A stretch of 64,000 bases of DNA. It comes from Ahaetulla prasina. Taxonomy: Eukaryota; Chordata; Lepidosauria; Squamata; Colubridae. The position numbers and the translations under genes are program-made. This document shows positions 26,307 through 34,269 of this stretch, piece by piece. The stretch is from positions 165,180,236 to 165,244,235 of the forward strand of contig NC_080539.1 in NCBI RefSeq assembly GCF_028640845.1. Reading direction: 5' to 3'. The first letter of the stretch is position 1; each line of letters begins with the position of its first letter. The notes under the pieces were generated by a model. The model was given only the letters and a program-made list of their open reading frames with translations. It was not told where the DNA came from and did no database searches.

Positions 26307-29300
26307 GCAGTGCATATGAAGGCCAAAACCAGCTAAAGAACTGGCAGCTGTGATTTGATATTATTGTGAACAGATAATTATAATACTGAACGTGGCTAAT
26401 TTACTTTACTCGGAGTTTTACTTGGAACAGCTTACATCCTCCAATGATATCTGCAACTCCATCAAACATCCACATCTGCCTATCCCAGATCCTTGGGAAG
26501 GAATCGATGGGCAGACAAAAATGCCAAATCCAATCTGTACAGCTAGCTGACTGTGAGACAAGCCGTAATAATGAATAATGAATATATGTTGATTATTTGT
26601 GCTACTGTTTTTCCTCCACAGGTGGGCAGCAGGAAAGTGGTACAGTATGGTGCAGGAATCATGCTTATTTTAGGAACTATTGGCAAATTTACTGCTCTGT
26701 TTGCCTCCCTCCCTGATCCCATCCTTGGAGGGATGTTCTGCACTTTGTTTGGTAAGTCATTTGTAGAAATAGCTGTGTCAAGTGACACATCAACTTTCTG
26801 ATTGAGGGGCAAGATTGAAATGAATTGTTTACTTTAAAAAATGAGATTTTTGTAATTCCGTGCAGCAATGGGAGGGAGGTGCCAGTTAAAAAGAAACTGT
26901 GGGTAATCTTCTACTTCCCCTGCTGCTTTCCAGTTTGCTTTTCTTAAATTTACTTTATATTTGCTTCTCTCACCCCCCCACCCCCCGTTAAACACCCTGG
27001 GTGCTATTTGTTACAGTGTAATGCACACTGTCTCCACACAAGAGCTCTAATTTGCAATTCTAGGATAGCCTCGTCTTCATATTATGTTTGGATTTCAATC
27101 CAGGGATCCTTCTGCTGAAACCACATCCAGGAAAAATCAGTAGACTAAAATCGTTCTTATGGTCTTTGTTGCCGCCTGATTTTTAATTTGGGACTTAACT
27201 ACCCTTCTCAAGCATCCTCCATTTATTTGTTTAGACATGTATTTATATAGCACTAGCAGTAGCACTAGCACTTAGACTTATATATCGCTTCATAGCCCCC
27301 TCTAAGCGGTTTACAGAGTCAGCATATTGCCCCCAACAATCTAGGTCCTCATTTTACTAACCTCGGAAGGATGGAAGGCTGAGTCAACCTTGAGCCGGTC
27401 AGGATCAAACGCCTGACTGTGAGCAGAGTTAGTTTGCAATACTGCATTCTAACCAAAGTTTTCTTTCTTTCTGCAGGTATGATCACTGCAGTGGGTCTCT
27501 CCAATCTGCAGTTTGTGGACATGAATTCCTCCCGCAATCTTTTTATCCTGGGTTTTGCAATGTTTTTTGGGCTTACCGTTCCAAACTATTTAGATTCACA
27601 TCCGAATGCTATCAATACAGGTACTGAAAACTAGGGAGATATGAAAACTATGCCAGGCTGTTTGTGGTTAGAAGTGGCCTTTCCCCATTCATCTTGAGTA
27701 ACTCTGAATTTCCTTCCATTCTTCTGAACCAACGATCTGGGAGTGGCTATGTTTGTTGTTGGTTGTATAGCATGTGGCATTTCCTAGCTGCCATCTTACA
27801 ACATGTCATTGTCAGCATCCTGGACTGAGCTGAGACAGAGAGAAAGAGGGAGGAAAGCCCACCATATTTTAAGGACAGTAAAAGAATCATCAAATTGGTG
27901 TGGGGGTCTGGAAAGTGAATGTTATGAAAAACAATAGCAATAATTTAAGCTGGAAAAGATATTAAAGAAGGAAGATATTAAATATTTGTCATCCAATGCA
28001 GTGGCCCCCAACCTTTTGGGCACCAGGGACCAGTTCCGTGGAGAGAGGTTTTTCTATGGACTGGAGGGGGCACGGTTTCACGTGCTGCCTGCATCCTGTG
28101 GATGGGTTAGGGTTAGGTCCCCAGGAGACCACAACTCATAGTTTGAAAATCTCTGTTCTACATAAAGGAAAGTTATTAAGAGTCAATGCAAAAACTACCG
28201 TTTATTTCATGTACCATGGGAAATGTTTGGCAGAATTTAGATCAAAAAGATGCAAAGGTGACAACCTGAATAATTTAGAAAATACAACAGTCTATTTTCA
28301 TGCTAGGCACAGAATATGCAAATCAGATTTTTACTCTTTAGCAAGTTACAGAGATGGATGAGTGTGAGAAGCTTTGCTGATTTAGAGAAAATATATGACA
28401 AAGTGAATAAGCTTGAGTTATACAATTTGTGCATGTATGAACTCTGGGAAGGATGGAAGTTAAGAATGTGTACAGTTTCTTTGGTTTTAATATGTTGATA
28501 AATCTACAAGGAATACTTGAGTGATAGTAGAGGTGGATGAATTTGGAATATAAACCTAAGTAGAATTTTTTTTATGCAGCAAAACCAAATGATTTCCTGT
28601 AAATGTTAGATTTTATGATGCAGTGAGGAATTAATGTTAAAACCCAATATAGATGTGTTTGAGGGAAAATGCGGTGAACGATTACAGGTTATGCCTATAC
28701 ATGATAAAAAGTGATATGTAACTAATATATGTCCTGGTGGAATAAGATGGAAAAACAGATGGAGAAATGTAAGATATGCAAATGCTGGTTGAAAGGTTGC
28801 AGGTAGCATATATTGTTGAGAAAAATAAATGTCACAAGAAGTGAAAATGACTACATACAACAGCTCTGCTCACTTTATTATATGGAAATGAGAGTTGGGT
28901 AGGTTAGGTGAACATAAAAGCTAGGTGCAGTTGGAATGGGGTGCTTAAGATACTCATGTAGCAAAATGAAAGAATAGGTGCTGAATCAACCCTGAATGAG
29001 AATTATATTAGAATTATGTAGTGGTGGTGGTTTGGTTATATAAAGTGAATGAATGAGGATCATATCAAACTGTGAATGAGTCAAGAGGAAGGGGGAGACC
29101 CAGAAAGTCATAGATGGATGAAATTGATGGAATCCTCAAAGAGAGAGGTGAGGTTTAAAAAACAAAAGCCAGAGTATGAACTAGTGATATGCTATATGGA
29201 CATGGTGTAAGCATGGGTGGTTTAATAAGGACAGAAAGATTGAAGAGATGTAGGGAAGGGTGTTTGGCTAAGCCTGATTTAGCTACTATATATTTCCCTT

Positions 29301-30708
29301 CCTTTTCCTGTCACTTATATCTTGCATTGCTTACCTTTTCTTTTCTGTGCTTTATATAGCATTTCCTACTCTAAAATGGAATAGAGTGAGGGATATAACA
29401 AACATACATTTGAGAAATGAAGAAGTATATCAAGCATATTTTGATCATATTTTGGACTATAATTACTTTTTGTAGGCATTGCTGAAGTGGACCAGATATT
29501 AAGTGTGCTTTTAACCACAGAAATGTTTGTTGGGGGCAGCATTGCATTTATATTGGACAACACTGTTCCAGGTACACCTGTTTCACTGTATTATTTTGAA
29601 ATGTATTTCAAAAGGATAGATTTAAGTAACTCCAAAATTCATCTAAAATAATATATACAGTATTTTGATCACTGTGAGCGATATTTGATCATTTGGTGCT
29701 ATCTGATTACTTGCATTAGTGCTGCTACTACACTAGATAGTACCTCGTACATAGCGGTGGCAGAAAATACAGAATTAGATGTACAAGTATTGTATTTATA
29801 ACCATTTCTTTTTTGTTTCTGCTTTCCCAGATTAGGAGGTAGATGACTCTCAACATTTTAATCTTCTAAATCTGTAGCCTGACAGATGTAGTGAATAGTA
29901 TCATAAAATTTGATTCTTGCAGTCCTGTCTCATAACATTGGCCTTTTAATTTTGTAATTACCTTGTAGCATCATAAAAGGATAGAACATTTATTATGGCA
30001 AGGATTTTCAAGAATCAATTGCTTTTTAGTCTACCAAAAGCTCATGCCACAATATGCTAAATGTTAAGGGGCTGGAAGTTGTTTTTGTGGCATCATAACT
30101 ATCTCCCTGGAATTTAGGATAGGAACTTCCCACCTGCTACAGTTCTTCATCAGGTAATGATGAAGACATATTGAAAACAAATTATGTGTTTTCTACCAGT
30201 ACCCAGTTGATTTATTTATGGGATGGGATGCAAAAAGCAGACACTTTTGTTCCTTTTAATACATTGAACCCATCACAGAAAAATCTGCCATGCTCTTCTC
30301 ATAAAGTTTATTATTTCAACTTTTACATTTCTTTAATCTCATGGCGTAACTCTCTACTTCATGACATATTATTAGCACAGCTTTCTTTTGTGAAGAAATT
30401 AGATCACTGAAACCTTTCTTTCAAAACCACCTGATTTAAAATACACATTCTCTTTTCTAGGGACTCAAAAGGAACGTGGCTTAGTACAGTGGAAGGCTGG
30501 AGCACATGCCAATAGTGACGAATCTGTAAAACTGAAGAGTTATGATTTTCCATTTGGGATGGGTCTGATTAAAAGGACTCACTGGTTAAAGTATGTACCA
30601 GTGTGCCCTCTTTTCAAAGGTTTTAAGTCAAGAACAAAGGAAGATCCTGCTATATCAGAACAAGTAACCAATACAGTGGATGAATCAGGAATGTGTACCA
30701 AGGTTTGA
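7745..30708 (+). CDS. SLC23A1: SLC23A1 (SVCT1), sodium-dependent vitamin C transporter 1, 14 coding exons
   Basis: The protein couples Na+ entry to uptake of L-ascorbate across the apical membrane of epithelial cells (kidney, gut); it belongs to the NAT/NCS2 (SLC23) family. Fourteen exons join in phase (1803 nt, 600 residues plus stop), close to the 598 of human SVCT1. Visible marks: the conserved QH pair of the first membrane helix, split by the exon 2/3 junction (Q52, H53); two N-glycosylation sequons, NWT (N140) and NTS (N146), in an outer loop; the NAT signature [10 protein letters not shown] at 386-395; [10 protein letters not shown] at 565-574, matching the human region reported to direct apical sorting; and a CTKV C-terminus. 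All introns are GT-AG. The start is the ATG at 7745, just after an acceptor, so at least one non-coding exon lies upstream and was not located. SVCT2 (SLC23A2) was considered; length, C-terminus and PAIP2/MATR3 synteny favour SLC23A1. Confidence 0.97.
8470..8710 (-). mobile_element. tRNA-derived SINE, antisense
   Basis: Carries GGGTTGGGCTGAGAGAGAGTGACTGGCCCAAAGTCACCC-type sequence (8569-8607) and CTTCTGGTTTCTGGGCAAGG ... CTACACCAAACTGGCTCT, parallel to 1-85. Lies in SLC23A1 intron 1. Family name not assigned. Confidence 0.6.
8847..9112 (+). mobile_element. tRNA-derived SINE with L2-like 3' tail
   Basis: Head GGCCGTGGTGGCTCAGGCTG (A-box-like) and GGCTCGAGTCCC (B-box-like); body CAAGGTTGACTCAGCCTTCC and ATGAGGACCCAGATTGTTGG; end GTAAGCCGCCCTGAGTCTTC ... 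GGCGGGATATAAATG and (AAAT)n. The body recurs antisense at 27243-27458 and 39603-39748, and the tail alone at 54283-54330. The tail matches that of L2-type LINEs, which presumably mobilise it. Confidence 0.8.
9788..9907 (+). CDS. SLC23A1: SLC23A1 coding exon 2 (residues 13-52)
   Basis: Forty codons between TTTTTAG and a GTATAA donor. It encodes the cytosolic N-tail and then the strongly conserved start of the transporter core ([16 protein letters not shown]...), ending in Q52 of the QH pair in the first membrane helix. Confidence 0.95.
11025..11700 (-). mobile_element. CR1/L3 LINE 3' end, split by a hAT insertion
   Basis: The - strand reads the CR1 3' end: [20 protein letters not shown] and [19 protein letters not shown], then the conserved 3' UTR. 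The copy is interrupted at 11100-11431 by a hAT element; removing that and one duplicate restores the sequence seen in the 1605-2490 copy (...CAGGAACCCTACACCATCTC...). Confidence 0.9.
11100..11431. mobile_element. Non-autonomous hAT element, 332 bp, nested in CR1, TSD CCCTATAC
   Basis: Perfect 8-bp duplication CCCTATAC at 11092-11099 and 11432-11439. Terminal inverted repeats CAGTGATGGCTCACC and GGTTCGCCATCACGG (15 bp, 3 mismatches). GC-rich, GCATGC-rich interior with no coding sense; open frames of 111 codons on both strands across it are by-products. Confidence 0.93.
12148..12305 (+). CDS. SLC23A1: SLC23A1 coding exon 3 (residues 53-104 plus split R105)
   Basis: Begins with H53 of the QH pair ([18 protein letters not shown]...) after CTCCAG, and ends AG|GTACGG with Arg105 split by the intron. 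It covers the rest of membrane helix 1 and helix 2. Confidence 0.96.
12586..12889 (+). repeat. 73-bp minisatellite, about four copies, in SLC23A1 intron 3
   Basis: Unit starts at 12586, 12659, 12732 and 12804 (periods 73, 73, 72) with the phrase GTTTGCCTGACTATC and the core AAAATATATTTATTTATATA and ACTACAAGTT. Copies differ by a few substitutions each. It ends about 80 bp before exon 4. Confidence 0.92.
12968..13056 (+). CDS. SLC23A1: SLC23A1 coding exon 4 (residues 105-134, split D135)
   Basis: Reads [20 protein letters not shown]..., a membrane helix and the loop after it, from GGCAG at 12967 to G|GTAACT. A 73-bp minisatellite ends about 80 bp before this exon. Confidence 0.95.
13163..13488. 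mobile_element. Tc1/mariner-like MITE, copy A
   Basis: Inverted ends CAGGTAGTCCTTGACTTCC and TAAGTCAAGGGCTACTTG; preceded by TA and followed by CA, fitting a decayed TA target duplication. Interior phrases (TTTAGTGACCGTTCAAAGTT, TCATGTGATCACCTTTTGCG) are shared with the copies at 32013, 51809, 57124 and 60955. No transposase. Confidence 0.8.
13489..14441. other. SLC23A1 intron 4 remainder
   Basis: Holds open frames on the - strand (13984-13766 and 14193-13981) with Lys/Arg-rich, repeat-like sequence that looks like degenerate retroelement, not assignable. No exon seen. Confidence 0.35.
14442..14509 (+). CDS. SLC23A1: SLC23A1 coding exon 5 (residues 135-157), glycosylated outer loop
   Basis: Short 68-nt exon with a perfect GTAAGT donor. 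It carries both N-glycosylation sequons, NWT and NTS, in the same spacing as human SVCT1 ([13 protein letters not shown]). Confidence 0.95.
15048..15202. repeat. Imperfect 70-bp fold-back repeat
   Basis: Left arm AGGCAACTGGACTTTGTTTT ... AAGCTTCTTCAGTTCTGAC is the reverse complement, with mismatches, of GTCAGAACTGAAGAAGCTTC ... AAAACAAAGTCTAGTTGTCT. Flank ATGACTGAGAATCTCTATAG (15230-15249) recurs in reverse near 49606-49625, so it belongs to a dispersed element. Confidence 0.8.
16309..16616. mobile_element. Non-autonomous hAT element, 308 bp, TSD GATAGAAG
   Basis: Perfect 8-bp repeats GATAGAAG at 16301-16308 and 16617-16624. Ends CAGGGGTGGTTTTCAGC and TTGAAACCCACCACTG. In SLC23A1 intron 5, about 140 bp before exon 6. 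Interior has an ACCGGTAG/GGTAGTAAAAATT motif shared with the larger element at 24235. Confidence 0.92.
16755..16936 (+). CDS. SLC23A1: SLC23A1 coding exon 6 (residues 158-217, split L218)
   Basis: Starts [20 protein letters not shown] after CTAG and ends GCATT|GTAGGT. An in-frame TAG sits just past the donor, so read-through without splicing would stop. Residue 218 becomes Leu (TT|G), where human SVCT1 has Cys. Confidence 0.95.
18433..18553 (+). CDS. SLC23A1: SLC23A1 coding exon 7 (residues 218-258)
   Basis: Reads [20 protein letters not shown] and on to IQIFKMFP before a GTAAGG donor. Membrane helix plus a basic cytosolic segment, as in the family. Confidence 0.95.
19249..19405 (+). CDS. 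SLC23A1: SLC23A1 coding exon 8 (residues 259-310, split C311)
   Basis: Reads [20 protein letters not shown], then the conserved [13 protein letters not shown] loop, to PYP and a split cysteine (T|GTAAGT). Confidence 0.95.
20000..20138. repeat. TG/CA microsatellites
   Basis: (TG)n at about 20005-20024 and 20095-20126, with (CA)n at 20049-20060 and 20129-20138, so opposite strands can pair. Directly upstream of the Sauria SINE. Confidence 0.9.
20140..20494 (+). mobile_element. Sauria-type SINE
   Basis: tRNA-like head with A box TGGCTCAGTGGCTAAGATGC and B box GTTCGAATCC; body GTGTTCCGTGCGCCTTTGGC, CATGCTGGCCACGTGACC, GCTCTTCGGCTTTGAAACGG; end AAGGGGAACCTTTACCTTTA, the ACCTTT terminus derived from Bov-B LINEs. 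Near full length, in intron 8 of SLC23A1. Confidence 0.9.
20495..20870. repeat. CA/TA-rich microsatellite cluster
   Basis: Interrupted (CA)n and (TA)n from 20495 to about 20665 and a purer (CA)n at 20813-20865. They lie in intron 8, the last about 110 bp before exon 9. Confidence 0.85.
20975..21122 (+). CDS. SLC23A1: SLC23A1 coding exon 9 (residues 311-359, split R360)
   Basis: Reads [20 protein letters not shown] and then [20 protein letters not shown], among the most conserved stretches of the family. Splits Arg360 (AG|GTAGGG). It follows a CA-repeat and Sauria SINE region in intron 8. Confidence 0.97.
22282..22416. mobile_element. Palindromic hAT MITE, 135 bp, TSD CTCTGGGA/CTCTAGGA
   Basis: Nearly the whole element is one inverted repeat (CAAACTTGGCTCTTTTAAGA ... 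and its complement ...TCTTAAAAGAGCCAAGTTTG). Flanking 8-mers match at 7 of 8. Same family at 24502, 47454 and 51257. Confidence 0.9.
22946..23542. mobile_element. hAT-like element with internal CCTGAAAA repeats
   Basis: Flanked by AAGTGACC (22938-22945) and AAGTGATC (23543-23550), 7 of 8 matching. Ends AAGAGGTGAAC and GAGCCCACCATTG. The interior has short tandem and inverted copies of CAGCCTGAAAA (23055-23225). Related to the 16309 and 24235 elements by ACCGGTT-type motifs. Boundaries slightly uncertain. Confidence 0.7.
23732..23837 (+). CDS. SLC23A1: SLC23A1 coding exon 10 with NAT signature (residues 360-395)
   Basis: Contains the NAT/NCS2 signature, pattern [QEP]-N-x-G-x4-T-[RKG], as [10 protein letters not shown] at 386-395, the last codons before G|GTACCA. 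This motif lies at the substrate site of the family. The acceptor has a (CTT)n-rich pyrimidine tract. Confidence 0.97.
24502..24604. mobile_element. Palindromic hAT MITE nested in larger hAT element, TSD CTATAGAT
   Basis: Perfect 8-bp repeats CTATAGAT at 24494-24501 and 24605-24612. Ends CAGGGGTCTCCAAAC and TTAAAGACCTCTG. The right arm has lost part of the palindrome. Confidence 0.92.
24700..24832 (+). mobile_element. CR1/L3 LINE fragment
   Basis: + strand reads [20 protein letters not shown] and then [13 protein letters not shown], the same segment as in the copies at 11025 and 44340. No tail is present, so it is truncated at the 3' side. Confidence 0.8.
26222..26306. repeat. Compound (ATT)n(AAT)n(AAC)n microsatellite
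   Basis: About 11 ATT units, 7 AAT units, then 10 AAC units in direct succession; the first two blocks are complementary. In intron 10 of SLC23A1. Produces runs of Asn/Ile in all frames, which are not genes. Confidence 0.95.
26622..26751 (+). CDS. SLC23A1: SLC23A1 coding exon 11 (residues 396-438, split G439)
   Basis: Reads [20 protein letters not shown] and on through [18 protein letters not shown], with a GTAAGT donor. Core membrane segments, nearly identical to human. Confidence 0.97.
27243..27458 (-). mobile_element. tRNA-derived SINE, antisense, abutting SLC23A1 exon 12
   Basis: On the - strand it has GGTTAGAATGCAGTATTGCA (tRNA-like head), TTTGATCCTGACCGGCTCAA, GGTTGACTCAGCCTTCCATC and ATGAGGACCTAGATTGTTGG, the body shared with 8847-9112 and 39603-39748. 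The head ends about 20 bp from the exon 12 acceptor (27476), and TTCTAAC inside it is a good branch-point match. Confidence 0.8.
27477..27620 (+). CDS. SLC23A1: SLC23A1 coding exon 12 (residues 439-486, split G487)
   Basis: Reads [20 protein letters not shown] and then FVLGF-like [18 protein letters not shown]. The acceptor tract TTCTTTCTTTCTGCAG lies directly against an antisense SINE that ends at about 27455 and probably supplies the branch point. Confidence 0.96.
28000..28160. mobile_element. hAT-like MITE fragment
   Basis: Starts CAGTGGCCCCCAACCTTTTG with GCACCAGGGACCAG, a CAG-type hAT end. The right end is unclear and no target duplication was found. In intron 12. Confidence 0.45.
28160..29270 (+). 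mobile_element. Degenerate non-LTR retrotransposon (RT fragments)
   Basis: Short RT-like stretches survive between stops: [13 protein letters not shown] (28361-28400), [10 protein letters not shown] (about 28872-28901), and WFGY...MNEDHI (29030-29060). The order fits a non-LTR reverse transcriptase and its C-terminal region. Clade not assigned. In SLC23A1 intron 12. Confidence 0.55.
29476..29571 (+). CDS. SLC23A1: SLC23A1 coding exon 13 (residues 487-518, split G519)
   Basis: Reads [20 protein letters not shown], then [12 protein letters not shown], from TTGTAG to G|GTACAC. Last membrane helix of the transporter. Confidence 0.96.
30461..30708 (+). CDS. SLC23A1: SLC23A1 last coding exon (residues 519-600) and stop
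   Basis: Cytosolic C-tail: [42 protein letters not shown], ending MCTKV and TGA at 30706. The distal part between KGFK and CTKV is diverged, as is usual in this family. A duplicated phrase (GTTTGAAGGGGTTCTTCATAG, twice from about 30703) straddles the stop codon and early 3' UTR. Confidence 0.97.
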
Positions 30709-30906
30709 AGGGGTTCTTCATAGTATCATAGTTTGAAGGGGTTCTTCATAGTGAACTAAAATAATACAATGAAAAGTGAACAGAGACTGCAGAAATATTT
30801 AGCTGTATTTAAATTATTCCAGTGAAAATGTCTCAGGTCAGTCAAGATCAATGACTAAAACACATCAGAGGACATTTGTGTGGCTATTCAAGAACCTTTA
30901 TTCTTG

Positions 30907-30939
30907 AATAAAAGTTAATTTTATAAAAGTGAAAATAAA
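30907..30939 (+). terminator. Candidate polyadenylation signals of SLC23A1
   Basis: Two AATAAA hexamers (30907-30912 and 30934-30939) lie about 200-230 bp after the SLC23A1 stop. That would give a short 3' UTR. The choice between them is an inference; no transcript evidence is available. Confidence 0.5.
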
Positions 30940-32012
30940 AATGGAAAACTTGATTTAAGAGTTCATCTAAGCACTGTTGAAACACACTGACTCAGAGGCA
31001 ATAATTTTGTTCATTTTGATTTGTAAGTATCAGTGTGAGTTTAGAAGGAAAGCAGGTACTTTCTTGATGTTGAAAGACATTTATTTGAAGACTGCCAGAT
31101 GTGGGCCACAAAATCCAGCAGGTGGCAGATGAAAAAGATACACAAAATATGATTTGTTCCCATCCAGATCTTAGTCCAGATCAGATTGAGGTGATCATGT
31201 GTGATCCAAGGTCAAATTATTGCAGTCAGTCCTAATTATGTGACATTCATTCATACTTACATGCAGGTAAAACCTTGATTTTACTGACCAGTTTTTTTTG
31301 GGGGGGAGGGGGCTGTGTGTGAACAACTATGTCCCTAAAAGTGTAATGTCTGTGAAATACAATAATATATATTTATGTCATTGGTTGTTTCTGTCAATTT
31401 CTGTCAATTGTGTAATGGAGCAAATTATATCAATTGTTGGGACTGTGCCATAAACATTTTTTTCTACTGTTTGGGGTAATAGCTGAACTAAAATATTGCC
31501 CGTAACATTCAGAATCAAAAATTGAGGTTAAGCAATAGTTTTGCTTTGGTAAGTCAGAATTTTTTTTTGGTTAAAATATTAATAGAGACAACCAGTAAAG
31601 GCTGAAACCTAAGAGGAAATTTTAAGAAATCTGAACTGGTAGTTTAGTAGTTTAAAAAAAGGAAATGGCAAACTTGACCTCTTGTCGAATTAAACTTTTA
31701 GCATCTTTCTCCATTAACATGATGGGAAGGTAGCTTGGGTTGAGATTCAATTACATGTGAAGAGGCCCAAACCTCATACCATACCTATTCAAGTATTTTC
31801 TTGTATACTTGTCAAGTAAGTACTAAAAAAATAAAATAATAGAGCTTATATGGCTTCTCAATGTGAAATTTTTAAGGTCAGTCCTCTTTAAACTGATGTC
31901 CCCCATTGCTTGGACTACAGCTACCTGCAATTGCATGACTATTGCTATAGTACATGAAGGGAATTATAATTCAGAACATATGAAGTGCAGCACATTAGAG
32001 AACAGTGACTTA

Positions 32013-32356
32013 CAGGTAGTCCTCGACTTACAACAGTTCACTTTGTGGCTGTTCGAAGTTACAACGGCACTGAAAAAAGTGACTTATGACCATTTTTTAC
32101 ACTTTGACCATTGCAGCATCCCCATGGCCATGTGATTTACATTCAGAAGCTTGACAATTGATTCATATTTATGACGGTTGCAGTGTTCCTGGGTTGTGTG
32201 GATCACCTTTTGCAAACTTCTGACAAGCAAAGTTAACGGAGAAACCAGATTCAGTTAACAACAGGATTACTAATTTAACAACTGCAATGATTCACTTAAG
32301 AAATGTGGCAACATAATTTTTGGGCCCAATTGTGTTTGTAAGTTGAGGATTTCCTG
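32013..32356. mobile_element. Tc1/mariner-like MITE, copy B, TA target duplication
   Basis: TA|CAGGTAGTCCTCGACTTAC at left and GTAAGTTGAGGATTTCCTG|TA at right; the interior is shared with copies A, C, D and E. Lies in the convergent gap between SLC23A1 and PAIP2. Confidence 0.87.
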
Positions 32357-33196
32357 TATCTTCATTTGTTGATTATAAGTGCTATTTTTAAAATTCACCA
32401 TTAAGCCACCACTTATGTCCTGGGTTTTTTCACTTCATTTTTCCCAGAACCACTTTTTCCCAGAACTCTCCTTTGGTGTACATCTGAAGCAAACCAGTCT
32501 TGTCCTGTTTCATGAACAGACTAATATATTCCAAACTACACCATCTTGAGTCTGGACTACCTGAAGTTGCTCTCCTGTTCTTGAAATATTCTGAACATTC
32601 CTAACAATCATTAATCAAAGGTACTAAACACAAGCTACCACATGTAGAAATGGAGCAGCAATGTTGAGGAATTTACACACCAGAGCAACTACTATAAAGC
32701 TTTGGTCGGGTTTTTATATATCATCTAATTGGCTTTTGAGATTTTCTATTTGAAATGCTGGCATCTTTTTTTTACAGCAAACATTCCTGATATTCTACAT
32801 GCAGTCTTGAATACCTGCACCACCAATCTTATTGTTTCATTGTCAGCTTGCAAGACTATAGCCACTTTCAATCTCAAAGGGTCACAATTTCATTTAAAAA
32901 GCTTCCATATTTATGGCATTTAGTATTGTATAAAGACAAACCACGATATTAAAGGGACAAAATAAGTACACATTTGCACCTACTTGAATTTGCTTTTATA
33001 GAGGTTCTCTTTCTCTGACAAGAATGTTATTTGGATTATTTCTGAGAATTGCAAAGAATTTTTCATTATTTCCAGCTTTTATTTCAGACACTGGGTTTGC
33101 ATTGGTTGTTGTAAATGTAATGTGTGAACAGGACAACGAAGGCATTCTGACAAGCTCCAAATAAGATGAACACTCATTTTGTCATTTCTACTGTTA
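32357..33196. other. SLC23A1-PAIP2 intergenic gap
   Basis: AT-rich; no exon or clear repeat recognised. The stretch 30940-32012 upstream of the MITE is similar. Confidence 0.4.
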
Positions 33197-34212
33197 TTTA
33201 TTTTTTTTAAATATTTTTGAAAAAATATAATTTTTTTACAATATTTTCAACTTAAACACTATTCACACTGAACACATAAGGCAGCATAAGCTACCCAAAT
33301 ATGAAGTTTAAGAAGCCAAAACTGTACTAGGTGTTTAAAAAAAAAAGTTGTGCTGTAGACTATTGTGTAGTGATGATTAAACAAAGCAAGGGAAAAGCAC
33401 CACTCAAATCACTAATGCTAAATTTTACAATTAAATCCAATTTTTAAGATTGTAAAATTTTACAGAGGCAGTGCCATGTTTCTGGATTCCTGGAACAATC
33501 TGTGATGTATAACTTCACATCACGTTTAATATAACTCAGAAGTGGGACAAACATTCCAACATGATAACTTGCTGCAAATATAATCTCAATTGCCAAATTT
33601 TCTCCCCCACCTCCCCCCAACCAGATCTGTAGCCAAGAGAAAGGATTCTATACAGGCCTGTAAAAGTGATTCAGGTATTTTTACAATTCACACTTTCCTC
33701 AAAAAAGAACAGCATGAAGTAAAGTTTTGCTTGATAATGGGAAGAATTAATAGCAGTACTGAAATTCAGCTAATCTGCATAATCAGATAAACCTTGCTTT
33801 TATTTTCACATTAAGGCATTATTGGGTGCATATCAACACCGCCATAAGTTTTAATTAAAACAGACCACTCTTTATCAAAGTCTGAATCCTTCTAAAAACA
33901 GAATTGCAAGAGTTTCTCAGAAACTTGGTACTTTTCTCAACATGACTGGTGCTTCCTTCCTTATTGTCTCCCTCACAGAAAGCCTGGATCCAATTAGACT
34001 TTTCCAATTCATTAACCTCTGACAGCAGTTGACTTAATAACAGTCTCAGCACTTTTATTAAGCATGCAAGACTAACAAAACTTTGGCAATGCGTAAGTGT
34101 AACACAGTGACAAGAAGAGAGAGCGTTTTAACAATTAAATCTTCTAATACTGGCTTCACAGTGTGGAAATTGTGCTACATCCACCAAAAGAGGGCCCAGT
34201 CTACTCATATAT
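33197..34212 (-). other. Probable PAIP2 3' UTR
   Basis: About 1 kb with no recognised repeat, directly downstream of the PAIP2 stop. On the - strand it ends in an AATAAA within AAAATAAATAAC (hexamer at 33202-33197). An earlier AATAAA-like site lies near 33798. The extent is inferred from these signals only. Confidence 0.4.
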
Positions 34213-34269
34213 TTAGTACTTCACCCCAGGAACAAACTCCTTTGCATTGGGATTCAGATTACTCTTGAC
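34213..34269 (-). CDS. PAIP2: PAIP2 last coding exon, PAM2 motif (residues 107-124) and stop
   Basis: This 57-nt coding part was found by reading the - strand for the expected PAM2 sequence: CTCTTCCAG, then [18 protein letters not shown], then TAA at 34215-34213. The hydrophobic PAM2 anchors (L, F) are kept. The final Gly-Asn-Ile of mammals is absent. Confidence 0.94.
   Translation of the reverse strand, partial: VKSNLNPNAKEFVPGVKY

Noticed and set aside
26009..26353. Frames with long Ile and Asn runs
   Set aside because: Translation of the (ATT)(AAT)(AAC) microsatellite.
7745..30708. SLC23A2 (SVCT2) as an alternative identity
   Set aside because: SVCT2 is longer (about 650 residues) with a longer N-tail; the CTKV end, PxCPxFKGF motif and PAIP2/MATR3 neighbours fit SLC23A1.
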